Positions 31,101 through 38,687 of a DNA stretch of 64,000 bases are shown one piece after another. The notes below the pieces were generated by a model. The model had not been told where the DNA came from. It saw only the letters and a program-made list of their open reading frames with translations, and searched no databases. This stretch comes from Longimicrobiales bacterium. GTDB lineage: Bacteria > Gemmatimonadota > Gemmatimonadetes > Longimicrobiales > Gaopeijiaceae. The translations under genes and the position numbers were made by a program. Within the stretch, counting starts at the first letter, position 1; every line of letters starts with the position of its first letter. Location: NCBI GenBank assembly GCA_958295645.1, contig OY282361.1, positions 186,001 to 250,000 of the forward strand, given 5' to 3'.

Positions 31101-31446
31101 GACGGTGGCCCGCTTCGCCGAAGACGAGGAGCTGGCAGGCGCGGTCTCCTCTCTTGCGGAGAAGCTGGCGGCGCTTCAGATGAACATGGTCGACCTGCGG
31201 CTGACCGGCCAAGGCCAGGACGGCGTCCGCTTCGAGGCCAAGTTGCTGCAGAAGCTGTCGTACCTGACGCGCGGCATCTCGGTGGCGGACTTCCCGCCCA
31301 CGGATCAGGAGATGGAAGTGCAGGCTCGCCTCCGGGAAATGCTGCACGAGCACTTGTCGGCGTTGGACGCCTTGGTGGCAGGCGACGTGACCGAACTCAA
31401 CCGGATGCTGCAGGCGCGGGGGATGCTGATCATCACGGACGGGTGA
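28129..31446 (+). CDS. Secreted BNR/Asp-box (sortilin-like) beta-propeller protein
   Basis: This 1105-residue protein has a signal peptide ending near 'SATAQ'. Asp-box motifs of the S/T-x-D-x-G-x-T/H-W type recur along the sequence ('TTDGGVHW', 'SVDAGRTW', 'TTDGGATW', 'SRDGGDTW', 'SEDGGATW', 'TRDGGATW'), typical of VPS10/sortilin and sialidase-like propellers. In soil and marine Gemmatimonadota and Acidobacteria such large proteins are often labelled glycosyl hydrolases, but the catalytic residues of sialidases are not recognisable here. The C-terminal third after about residue 800 is a strand-rich domain followed by helices ('LREVRDDIVAAGEAVHRVEAMR'). It may bind or process extracellular polymers. 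The start ATG and upstream GAGG fit. It ends 37 nt from the convergent EamA gene. Confidence 0.8.
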   Translation: MAQQRRIADDVRALDNPLARQAFPPRPASRRPSVALAGGSVGTALLALLPAVAPLSATAQTAPPPSAYTALEWRHIGPEGNRFSAAAGVPGQPHTYYVGAASGGIYKTTDGGVHWEAIFDAQPVQSIGALAVVAADPNVVWAGTGEGKIRSHVSIGEGVYKSVDAGRTWTLVGLEKTGRIPRMIAHPADPNVAFACALGHAYGPQPERGVFRTTDGGATWEQVLFVDEDTGCSDIAMDPSNPRVLFAGTWQLEIRTWGRRSGGPGGGLHVSRDGGDTWRKLSGPGNGIGLPEKPVGKVAVAVSPSNPQRVYALLETGDGIPWEGRETEDGQLWRSEDGGATWALVTRNRNAMGRPHYYSRVVVAPDDEDEAYFLTASFAVSTDGGRTLDVVPRPRAPGGDHHDMWIDPGDGDRMIVAHDQGLSISVNRGKTWFRQRLTNAQMYHVTVDDAIPYNVLGNKQDEPTYRGPSNSRIMGQRRITGIPRGMWHHVGGGESGWATPDPTDPNIVWSSASGSGMVGGIVVRYEEERRQYRTVEVWPEQSRGAASSVRYRFVWDAPIHISPHDANTVYVGSQHVHRTRNGGQSWEVISPDLTLNDRSRMVPSGGLTGDNIGVEYAGTVFGIAESPLERGLIWAGSNDGLLHVTRDGGATWTNVTDNVSGLPGWIAVRSIAASRHDPATAYVAADGHQVNIRDPHVYRTRDYGESWDEITAGIPASALSYTKVIAEDPKRPGLLYLGTENAIYASFDAGDDWQPLQNNLPHAPVSGIVVQERFNDLVVGTYGRGFWILDDLGPLQQLTAEVQASASHLFASRDAYRFRPITPPSVPYSDPTEGRDPDYGASINYWLSAPVAEALEIEIVDGAGSVVRTLRGTNQAGVNRIHWNLRDEPNEPIRLLTGPMYAPHIQVGEDGRPAPGGTQLGILMPPGRYAVRLKAAGQVHEQPLVVLKDPHSAGSEADIAAQVAFLREVRDDIVAAGEAVHRVEAMRVQLATVARFAEDEELAGAVSSLAEKLAALQMNMVDLRLTGQGQDGVRFEAKLLQKLSYLTRGISVADFPPTDQEMEVQARLREMLHEHLSALDALVAGDVTELNRMLQARGMLIITDG

Positions 31447-31482
31447 GGCAGAGCGTTCGAGCGGACAGCCGGCCGACCGCCG

Positions 31483-32505
31483 TCAAGCCGTGCCGGACAC
31501 GGCCTTCGTCGCACGGCCGTGCTCCGGCGCTCGCCTTCGCAGCCGCGAGATCAGCAGGCCCGACAGGATCACGGCGGCTCCCGCGACTTGCGCGACCGCA
31601 GGCGTCTCGCCCAGCCACATCCAGGCCGCGGCCAATGCCACCACCGGCACCATGTTGACGTAGACGGCTGCGCGGCTCTGGCCGATCACCGCGACGGCCC
31701 GGTACCAGAGGAAGTAGGCGACCGCGATCGTGAACACGCCGGCGTAGGTTACGGACGCCCAGGCGGCGAGCGACACGGATCCCCAGTCCATGCGCGCGAA
31801 GTCTCCGGCTCCCAGGAGGACGATCGGAGGCGTGCTGGCCCAAAGCGTCCATGCGGTCATCTCCAGCGCGCCGTGGCGTTGCGTCGCGGGGCGGCTCAGC
31901 ACCAGGTAGACGGCCCAGACAACGGCCGAAACGACCATCAACAAGTCGCCCTGGAGGCTGAATCCCAACTCGGCGGGCCCGCCGACGATCACCAGCGCCA
32001 TGCCGCCCAACGTGATCGCGCCGCCCGCCAAGGCCATCGGGTTCACTTTCTCGAAGCGGAACAGCACCGAGATGAGCATGACCCAGAGCGGCGCCGTCGA
32101 GAGCACCAGGGCTGCGTTTCCGGACAGCGACAGGTTCAGCGCGGAGACGAAGCAGACTTGGTAGAGGACGTGGAGGAGCCCCAGCGCCGCCACGACGGGC
32201 CAGTCGCGGGGGCGCGGCAACATCCTTCTCCCTTGGGCGCGCAGCATCAGTGCCGCCGTGACGGCCGCGAACGGAAAGCGGAGCGCGTTGAAGGCCATCG
32301 GCGCGATCTCGCCAAGCCCGAGTTTCATCACGGAGAAGTTGAGTCCCCAGATGACCGCGACCAGCACCAAGCCGGCCTCCATGGCCAGTTCGGTGCGTCG
32401 GTTGTGCCAGCTTGGGCGGAGCCGCGTGGGGAATCCAGGGGCGAACCCGCGAACGCGGGTCCCCGGGGCACCTGCGCGAGCCAGCCGTGGGAGTCGAATG
32501 GACAC
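31483..32505 (-). CDS. EamA/DMT-family transporter
   Basis: The 10-helix drug/metabolite transporter begins with 'AGLVLVAVIWGLNFSVMKLGLG' and repeats the EamA module ('GDLLMVVSAVVWAVYLVLSRPA'). 'VNMVPVVALAAAWMWLGE' is the conserved end of the second module. These proteins export small metabolites or amino acids across the inner membrane. The GTG at 32505 has a good GAGGGGGG ribosome-binding site but adds about 41 basic residues. An ATG at 32382 gives the usual length (299 residues) without an obvious ribosome-binding site. The longer form is given here; the true start is uncertain. It is convergent with the BNR-protein gene and the substrate is unknown. Confidence 0.85.
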   Translation of the reverse strand: MSIRLPRLARAGAPGTRVRGFAPGFPTRLRPSWHNRRTELAMEAGLVLVAVIWGLNFSVMKLGLGEIAPMAFNALRFPFAAVTAALMLRAQGRRMLPRPRDWPVVAALGLLHVLYQVCFVSALNLSLSGNAALVLSTAPLWVMLISVLFRFEKVNPMALAGGAITLGGMALVIVGGPAELGFSLQGDLLMVVSAVVWAVYLVLSRPATQRHGALEMTAWTLWASTPPIVLLGAGDFARMDWGSVSLAAWASVTYAGVFTIAVAYFLWYRAVAVIGQSRAAVYVNMVPVVALAAAWMWLGETPAVAQVAGAAVILSGLLISRLRRRAPEHGRATKAVSGTA

Positions 32506-32847
32506 AATTCCCCCCTCGTCGAAGTGGTGCGTGGGGTAGCCGTAGGCCGGCTGGAGAGGATGCTCGAGACCCGCTGCCTTCGCCGCTTCGCGCGAACCGA
32601 AACGCGCAACGGGACGCAGAAGAACGCCCTAGATGGGGCCCGTGTCAATGGGGTGGCGCAACCCGCCCGAGAAGACGGCAGGGCGACCGAGAATTTGGAC
32701 CGCGCGAAGTCGGAATTCCTACGTCGTCCCGACCGCTACAGTGTCGTTCTAGCTCGAACTCACGCCTGCTGCGGGGCCGCCCGCATCATCTGCGCAGAGT
32801 CCTCCGCGCGCTTGGGCTGGCGGGCGGGCGTCGCGGGCGTGCGACCG
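32506..32847. other. Non-coding gap, no feature recognised
   Basis: This is about 340 bp between two leftward genes. Frames through it have stop codons or shadow-like composition. The only notable point is a lower-GC patch around 32690-32760. No promoter, RNA or repeat could be supported. Confidence 0.4.
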
Positions 32848-33174
32848 TCAGGGAGGGCTTGCTCCTGGCAAGAGCCGACTCCGCACTAATGCGACAAGCG
32901 CGGATGCGACCACCAGCCAGGCAAAGGCCAGAGACCACGCGAACCGCCCCCGGGTCATCCCCGTGCGCCGCCGCCAGACGTCGCGCACGAGGAAGCGCGA
33001 GCACACGAGGGCCCCGAAGGCAGCAAGGCTCTGCACGTTGCCAACCGTGTTGCCGTAGAGCAAGCCGAGCAAGCCGTACGAGGTGCCCCACCACCAAGCC
33101 CCACCGAGGGGCGCGACGGCGCGCGCTTCGTCTTCCGTCCTCTGCGACATCTTCGTCTTGGCCCTCATCGTCAT
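32848..33174 (-). CDS. Small predicted membrane protein
   Basis: This 108-residue frame begins at an ATG (33174), with further in-frame ATGs close by. After a charged N-terminus it has a tryptophan-rich hydrophobic segment ('GGAWWWGTSYGLLGLLYG'), a second hydrophobic stretch ('LAAFGALVCSRFLV') and a third ('FAWSLAFAWLVVASALVALV') separated by arginines, consistent with about three membrane helices. No family is recognised. The positive-inside charge pattern makes a real membrane protein more likely than a shadow. Its start lies close to the start of the divergent DUF1028 region. Confidence 0.5.
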   Translation of the reverse strand: MTMRAKTKMSQRTEDEARAVAPLGGAWWWGTSYGLLGLLYGNTVGNVQSLAAFGALVCSRFLVRDVWRRRTGMTRGRFAWSLAFAWLVVASALVALVRSRLLPGASPP

Positions 33175-33233
33175 GCCGGGAAGAATTGAGCAGGCTTCAA
33201 ATTAATGAAGGAACCGTTCTGCCGCACCGCAAG

Positions 33234-34094
33234 ATGTCGCGAAGCAGACGCGGGCAAGCGTCGCGGGGCGTGAGGGGATTCGGAGACTCGTTGCGGCGGC
33301 CGCCGGGCGGCGGATACGTTTCCGGCTCCAGCCTCCTCAACTGGACACGGAGAGGGAATGACATTCTCGCCACGCAGGCTCCGCCCGTCGCGGTTCAGTC
33401 CAGGGTGTTCTCCGTGGGCAACGGGGTCGTCTGGGGAGAGGCGGGCGTGGGCGTCGTCGCCACCCAGGCGATCGTGGACGTGAGCTACGGCCCCCAGGCG
33501 CTGGAACTGCTCCGGCAAGGCATGTCGCCCGAGGAGGTGGTGCGGGAGCTCGTGGCTCGCGACCCCGACCCCGATCCCGAACGCTGGACCAAGCTGGGCC
33601 GCCAGTTCTCGGTCATGAACGCCGCCGGCGAAGTGGCCACGCACACAGGTCCCCGAGCCAGCGAATGGGCGGGCCACCGCATCGGCGAACACTGCTCGGC
33701 CCAAGGCAACGTCCTGGCGGGACCCGGGGTAGTGGACGCCATGGTGGAGGCCTTCGAGTCGGCCGAAGGCCATCTGTCCCTGCGCCTTCAGGTTGCGCTC
33801 GAGGCGGGCCAAGCGGCAGGCGGCGACCGGCGCGGCATGCAGTCCGCCGCCATGCTCGTGGTCAAGGAGGGCGGCGGCGTCTGGCTCAACAACGATGTCG
33901 TGCTGCGCCTCCAAGTGGACGACCACACGGAGCCGATCGCCGAGCTGCGACGGCTGGTGGAGAAGGCCGCGGCTCAACGGGAGCGGCGGGAAGACGATTG
34001 CGACCTTCGCTTTCGGCGGCAAGTCGTTATCTTCTCGGCGTCGCCCACTCACGACCGCCGTTTTGGCAATGAGCTTCCACGAAGCAGTAGCTGA
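33234..34094 (+). CDS. DUF1028 family (Ntn-hydrolase-like) protein with apparent N-terminal frame break
   Basis: From about nt 33385 the frame encodes a near-complete DUF1028 domain: 'VAVQSRVFSVGNGVVWGEAGVGVVATQA', 'YGPQALELLRQGMSPEEVV', 'AGHRIGEHCSAQGNVLAGPGVV', 'GGDRRGMQSAAMLVV' and 'LQVDDHTEPIAELRRLV'. Family members start M-T-F-S, and an ATGACATTCTCG with a GAGAGGGA ribosome-binding site exists near 33358, but it is out of frame with the domain and a few codons too close to it. The only in-frame upstream ATG (33234) would add an unrelated arginine-rich leader. The gene is therefore probably disrupted by a small deletion (or an assembly error). Its 3' end also runs into the start of the restriction gene. 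Function in the family is unproven. Confidence 0.6.
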   Translation: MSRSRRGQASRGVRGFGDSLRRPPGGGYVSGSSLLNWTRRGNDILATQAPPVAVQSRVFSVGNGVVWGEAGVGVVATQAIVDVSYGPQALELLRQGMSPEEVVRELVARDPDPDPERWTKLGRQFSVMNAAGEVATHTGPRASEWAGHRIGEHCSAQGNVLAGPGVVDAMVEAFESAEGHLSLRLQVALEAGQAAGGDRRGMQSAAMLVVKEGGGVWLNNDVVLRLQVDDHTEPIAELRRLVEKAAAQRERREDDCDLRFRRQVVIFSASPTHDRRFGNELPRSSS

Positions 34095-34671
34095 CCTGTA
34101 CCGAATTGCCGTCGCCGATGAGAAGCCGACTTCCACGAAGAGGTTGCGGCGACTAGCGCACTTCGTCGTCGACGAACTCGCTCGGCGGGGTCTCGGCGGT
34201 GCTCGCATGGAAGTCTCCGTTTCTGGAGGTGCTAGGAGCAAGTCGTGGGATGTGTCATGGAGCATCGACGGAAAGCCTAGGTTGGTGATCTCCTTGAAGT
34301 CTCTCTTGAAGAACCTTGGGGGGACAGTACCGAATCGCATTGACGATCTCATTGGCGAAGTGACCAATGTGCAGATGTATTCTCCCGAAATCGTGACAGG
34401 ATATGTCATGGTTTTCAACATTGCAGAAGATGCGTTCAGTGCGCATCATCAATGCACATGGTCCGATTTGTTGCGTAGTCGGATAGAAAGACTCTCCGGC
34501 CGCCGGCCGCCGTCTTGGAGCATCGGCATGATCGAAGCGTCGTGGTTTGTGGAGGTCGATTTCTCGCACGGTCCTCGAATCGTTTCAGGCGAGGCGGAGG
34601 CGAAGAGCTTTTTCGACCGCTTGGTCGAGGAGGTTCGCCAGCGGAACCCGGCAATCGGGGACAAGTCATGA
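34069..34671 (+). CDS. Putative type II restriction endonuclease
   Basis: This 200-residue protein is coupled by an ATGA overlap to a DNA methyltransferase, the arrangement expected for a restriction-modification pair. It has no strong match to a named nuclease. A segment around residues 58-80 ('SWDVSWSIDGKPRLVISLKS') could be a PD-(D/E)XK core in which D60, then S-L-K, replace the usual D...ExK, as happens in some restriction enzymes. 'GTVPNRIDDLIGEVTNVQM' follows. By hand count its GC is about 55% over 540 nt, against about 70% nearby, which points to recent transfer. The ATG at 34069 overlaps the DUF1028 stop. The nuclease role is inferred mainly from context. Confidence 0.6.
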   Translation: MSFHEAVADLYRIAVADEKPTSTKRLRRLAHFVVDELARRGLGGARMEVSVSGGARSKSWDVSWSIDGKPRLVISLKSLLKNLGGTVPNRIDDLIGEVTNVQMYSPEIVTGYVMVFNIAEDAFSAHHQCTWSDLLRSRIERLSGRRPPSWSIGMIEASWFVEVDFSHGPRIVSGEAEAKSFFDRLVEEVRQRNPAIGDKS

Positions 34672-35627
34672 CGACGATGGCGGCGTTGGTCGAAAGACAC
34701 TTGCCGGGAGTCGATCTTTCCGAAGCCTCCTTGAAGAAGGCTTTGCCACGAGTCGCCAAGAATCCCCGGGAGGTGGCGAGCGTCGCGGCGGCGTTGCGGG
34801 AAGTGAGATCGCGACATCGGATGGTTCGGGGCGATGCCCGGCAGCTGTCCCAGTTGGTTGAAGGGGCGGTGCACTTGATTGTGACGTCGCCGCCGTACTG
34901 GACGCTCAAGGAATACAAGGACGGAGCCGGTCAGCTTGGCCATGTTGAAGACTACGACACGTTCGTGGACGAGATCGCCAAGGTGTGGTGCGAGTGCAGC
35001 CGCGTCTTGGTCCCCGGCGGACGCTTGGTCATCGTCGTGGGAGACGTCTGCATGTCGCGGAGGCGGCACGGGCGGCACGTCGTCTATCCGTTGCATGCGG
35101 GCATTCAAGAGTCCTGCCGTCGACTGGGGCTCGACAATCTGGCCCCCATCATCTGGCACAAGATCACCAACGCGGACTTCGAGATGGGGCCCGGCGGCTT
35201 CCTGGGCAAGCCGTACGAGCCGAACGCCATCGTCAAGAACGACATCGAGTTCATTCTCATGCTGCGCAAGCCCGGCGGCTACCGCAGCCCATCGCCCGCC
35301 GCCCGGGCCATGAGCGTGATTTCCGAGACGGATCATCACAGGTGGTTCCGGCAGATATGGACTCTGCCCGGAGCATCGAATCGACATCATCCCGCGCCCT
35401 TTCCGCTGGAACTCGCCAACCGCCTCGTGCGGATGTTCTCGTTCGTCGGCGACACGGTTCTGGACCCCTTCCTCGGGACGGGGACGACATCGGTGGCGGC
35501 CGCCTTGGCCGGCCGCAACAGCATCGGCGTGGAAATCAGCCCGGACTACTTGGCCATGGCCCGCCGCCGCTTCCTGGAGGAGGGCAACGACATCTTCGGG
35601 CTCTGGAACTTGGAGGTGGCGGAGTAG
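34668..35627 (+). CDS. Site-specific DNA methyltransferase (beta class, probably N4-cytosine)
   Basis: This 319-residue enzyme has catalytic motif IV TSPPYW (residues 73-78), then 'RVLVPGGRLVIVVGDVC'. The SAM-binding motif I is near the C-terminus: 'DPFLGTGTTSVAAALAGRNSIGVEIS' (from 266). This permuted order defines the beta class, and SPPYW favours N4-methylcytosine over N6-methyladenine. It would protect the host sites against the nuclease encoded immediately upstream. The start ATG overlaps the nuclease stop. GC rises toward the genome average in the 3' half. The recognition sequence cannot be predicted. Confidence 0.88.
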   Translation: MTTMAALVERHLPGVDLSEASLKKALPRVAKNPREVASVAAALREVRSRHRMVRGDARQLSQLVEGAVHLIVTSPPYWTLKEYKDGAGQLGHVEDYDTFVDEIAKVWCECSRVLVPGGRLVIVVGDVCMSRRRHGRHVVYPLHAGIQESCRRLGLDNLAPIIWHKITNADFEMGPGGFLGKPYEPNAIVKNDIEFILMLRKPGGYRSPSPAARAMSVISETDHHRWFRQIWTLPGASNRHHPAPFPLELANRLVRMFSFVGDTVLDPFLGTGTTSVAAALAGRNSIGVEISPDYLAMARRRFLEEGNDIFGLWNLEVAE

Positions 35628-35808
35628 CTCGGACAGGTGGTCTCCGCCGATCGTCCTCTGGCCGCGATGCTGTCGGCGAGGCGACGCCACCAGCAGGTCG
35701 AACGACGAGAAGTCCGGCCGGCGGCCGCCTAGCGTGGCCGTACCGGCCGACGCGATAATGTTCCGCTTGCAGGCACACACGACCTTGCATCCCCCAGGAC
35801 GCCACTTC

Positions 35809-37920
35809 ATGAACACGCGATACATCCGCCAGATTCGGGCCACGCCCCGGGCCACCCGCCTGGCCATCTCCCGCGCCACGACCCAGGCCGCCAGCCGGGG
35901 CGCCTTGGCCCTCGCCGCCGCCACCCTAGCTCTTGCGTCCGCCGTCCCCGCATCGGCCCAGACGCCCCGGCCGATCCAGCCCGGCCAGCCAGCCCGTGCG
36001 CAGTTCGCCGGCGATTCGCTCCACAGGTACTCCATCGACTTGGGCGAGGGAATGTTCGTGTACGGCGAAGTGCGCCAGGCGGTGGACGTGGTGGTCACGG
36101 TGAAGGATCCCACCGGCGCGACCTTGGGCGTGTTCGACGGACCTGGGCGGGGCGCCGCCGAGCCGTTCCAGTTCGAGACGGACTCCGCGGGCGAGTACGC
36201 GATCGAACTGGCCCCGTTCGAGGACGGGCGCGGAGGCTACGGCATCCGAATTCTGACCGTCGAGCCGGTTGCGACGGACCCGGAAGCGCGCGTGGGGCAG
36301 TTGATCCGCATGTACGACGGCGACCGGCCCGGGGGCGTGATCGGCGTCGTCGAGGACGGACGGCTGGCGTTCGTGCGCGCCTACGGCATGGCCAACGTGG
36401 TGCACGGGGTGCCGTGGGAGGCCGGCACCGTGTCCAACATCGGCTCCGTCACCAAGCAGTTCACCGCCATGGCGCTGCTTCTCCTGGAGGCGGACGGGCT
36501 GCTCCACCTCGACGACGACGTGCGCGAACACATCCCCGAACTTCCCGACTTCGGAACGCCCGTTACTCTGCGGCAGTTCCTCAATCACACCAGCGGATAC
36601 CGCGAGATCTACAATCTTCTGCCGCTGGCCGGCTTTCGCGGCGAAGATTCGTTCGAGCGCGAGAAGGCGATTCAAGTCGTCCAGCGCCAGCCGACTCTCC
36701 AGACGCCTCCGAACACGGAGTGGAACTACAACAACACGGGCTACATCCTCCTGTCCTTGATCGTGGAGCGGGTTTCCGGCCAGTCGTTCGCGGACTTCAT
36801 GCGAGAGCGCGTGTTCGAGCCGCTGGGGATGCGCGACACGCGGGTCAAGATGGTTCAAGGAGAGGTGATTCCCGGCAGCGCGCAGGGGTATGTGCCGGTG
36901 AAGACGGGGATGGGGTATCGGACGGCGCGCGACTTGCCGGCTTCCGCGGGAGCGGGCGGCATCTACACGACCGTGGACGACTTGGCGCGCTGGATGCTCA
37001 ACTACCGCGACGCTGCGCTGGGCGGGCCGGACGCCGTGCGAGCGATCGCGACCCCCGCAGTGCTCGAGAACGGCGACACCACCACGTACGGCCTAGGGCT
37101 CGGCATCGGCGAACTGTCCGGCCGGGTCGTGTACGCCCACACCGGCGGCGACGTGGCCCACCGGGCCTACTTGGGGTACTTCCCCGAGCTGGAGGCGGGG
37201 GTGGTGGTGATGAGCAACAACGCCTCCTTCGACTTGGGGCTGGGCGTGCGGATCGCCCGCGTGTTCCTGGCGGAGGAACTGGAGGCGGCGGAGGACGAGG
37301 ACGAAGGGGCGGGCGAAGGAGAGGCCGCCGACGAAGAGGCTGCGGAGGAGGAGGACGGCGGCGAGGGAGGCATGTCCCCCGAACGCGTCGCGGCGATTGC
37401 CGGGGCATGGGTGATCAGTGCTCCGGGGACGAAACTGGACGCCGACATCACCGTGGAGGACGGTCGAATCTTCTTTCAAGCGGTCGCCCAGCCCCGCCTG
37501 GAGGTGTCCGTCACCTCCGATTCCACCATCTCGATCGCCGTCGCCCAGGCCGCGTTCACGTTCCACTTCGAAGCGGACGGGAGCGCCGTTGCCGCCACGC
37601 TGCACCAGGGCGGGCTCGACATGCCCATGCGCCGCAGCGAGAAGGAGGACTTGACCGAAGCCGCGCTCGCTGAGTTCGCGGGCCGCTACTTCTCCGAGGA
37701 ACTCGAGACGTTCTACGAGATCGAGGCGAAGGACGGCGGGCTGGCGCTCCTCCACATCGACATGGAGCCGGTCGAGCTGCGCCATCGAGAGGGGGACGAG
37801 TTCACGACTGCGGTGATCTTCATGGCCTCCGTCGAGTTCGAAAGGGACGACGAGGGTCGGATCACGGGCTTCCGCGTCTCGAACGGGCGGACGCGAGGGG
37901 TTTGGTTCGGGAAAACGTAG
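35809..37920 (+). CDS. Secreted serine hydrolase, beta-lactamase/class C family
   Basis: The protein has 703 residues from the ATG at 35809, with a long basic signal peptide ending 'VPASAQ'. An N-terminal beta domain (about 55-155) precedes the beta-lactamase-fold domain. The nucleophile motif is S213-V-T-K216, the second motif is Y307-N-N and the third is HTGG near H444. These are the marks of DD-peptidase/esterase-type penicillin-binding-protein relatives, not proof of antibiotic resistance. A strongly acidic linker (about 490-525, glutamate/aspartate rich) leads to a C-terminal beta domain. It probably acts in the periplasm as a peptidase or esterase. The 180 bp upstream hold no other gene. 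Confidence 0.87.
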   Translation: MNTRYIRQIRATPRATRLAISRATTQAASRGALALAAATLALASAVPASAQTPRPIQPGQPARAQFAGDSLHRYSIDLGEGMFVYGEVRQAVDVVVTVKDPTGATLGVFDGPGRGAAEPFQFETDSAGEYAIELAPFEDGRGGYGIRILTVEPVATDPEARVGQLIRMYDGDRPGGVIGVVEDGRLAFVRAYGMANVVHGVPWEAGTVSNIGSVTKQFTAMALLLLEADGLLHLDDDVREHIPELPDFGTPVTLRQFLNHTSGYREIYNLLPLAGFRGEDSFEREKAIQVVQRQPTLQTPPNTEWNYNNTGYILLSLIVERVSGQSFADFMRERVFEPLGMRDTRVKMVQGEVIPGSAQGYVPVKTGMGYRTARDLPASAGAGGIYTTVDDLARWMLNYRDAALGGPDAVRAIATPAVLENGDTTTYGLGLGIGELSGRVVYAHTGGDVAHRAYLGYFPELEAGVVVMSNNASFDLGLGVRIARVFLAEELEAAEDEDEGAGEGEAADEEAAEEEDGGEGGMSPERVAAIAGAWVISAPGTKLDADITVEDGRIFFQAVAQPRLEVSVTSDSTISIAVAQAAFTFHFEADGSAVAATLHQGGLDMPMRRSEKEDLTEAALAEFAGRYFSEELETFYEIEAKDGGLALLHIDMEPVELRHREGDEFTTAVIFMASVEFERDDEGRITGFRVSNGRTRGVWFGKT

Positions 37921-37958
37921 GGCTTGGGCGAACCTGCCGCGGTGTTAGCTTCCATGCC

Positions 37959-38687
37959 ATGAAGCTCTTCTTCGCTGGAGCCGCCGCCTTCGCGGTCGCG
38001 ACCTCGGGATGCGCGACCAGCGGCCCGCCGGCATCCAACGCCACGCCGGGCCCCGTTGGCGCGCTCGACGCGCCCGTGGCCCCCGTGCGTCCCAGTCCGG
38101 CCCGCGCGGCCGCCCTAGAGGCCCTCTACCAAGCTCGCGCGGACAGCGTCCGCCGAGTCTTCCACGATGCCGACGTCCACTTCATGACCGGCATGATCGG
38201 CCACCACGCGCAGGCTCTCGTGATGGCCGGCTTCGCGCCCGAGAACGGGGCCAGTCGCACGATCCAGACGCTCTGCGCCAGGATCATCAACGCGCAACAG
38301 GACGAAATCGCGCTCATGCAGAGCTGGCTTCGGGACCGCGGGCTGCCGGTGCCCGAGGTCCACGTCGAAGACGGCGAGCTGACCGTCCACGGCCCCGCGC
38401 ACGCCATGCACATGCCGGGGATGCTGAGCCCGGAGCAGCTGGACGAGTTGCGCCGTGCTCGCGAAGAAGACTTCGACCGGCTCTTCCTCAAGTACATGAT
38501 CATGCATCACCAGGGCGCCGTAGACATGGTGCTGGAGCTGTTCGCGACCGACGGCGCGGCCCAGAGCGATTTCGTGTTCAAGGTGGCCTCCGACATTCGC
38601 GTGGACCAAGCGACCGAAATCGCGCGCATGGAGTCGATGCTCGCCAAGATGGCGCCCGACGACGCAAACCACAGGAGTTTTCGATGA
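37959..38687 (+). CDS. DUF305 lipoprotein
   Basis: This 242-residue protein has lipobox VATSGC and an alanine/proline-rich spacer. It then has two DUF305 halves marked by 'MTGMIGHHAQALVMAGFA' and 'KYMIMHHQGAVDMVLELF'. The paired His-His motifs and many methionines suggest a ferritin-like helical bundle that may bind metal, perhaps copper, in the periplasm. The ATG at 37959 is used because it directly precedes the signal peptide. It is coupled (ATGA) to an LVIVD-repeat lipoprotein and the two probably work together. The metal role is inferred from residues and family context. Confidence 0.88.
   Translation: MKLFFAGAAAFAVATSGCATSGPPASNATPGPVGALDAPVAPVRPSPARAAALEALYQARADSVRRVFHDADVHFMTGMIGHHAQALVMAGFAPENGASRTIQTLCARIINAQQDEIALMQSWLRDRGLPVPEVHVEDGELTVHGPAHAMHMPGMLSPEQLDELRRAREEDFDRLFLKYMIMHHQGAVDMVLELFATDGAAQSDFVFKVASDIRVDQATEIARMESMLAKMAPDDANHRSFR

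Noticed and set aside
35809..37920. Antibiotic-resistance beta-lactamase
   Set aside because: The motifs (SVTK, YNN, HTGG) and large extra domains fit the broad serine hydrolase/esterase family; nothing indicates a dedicated resistance enzyme.
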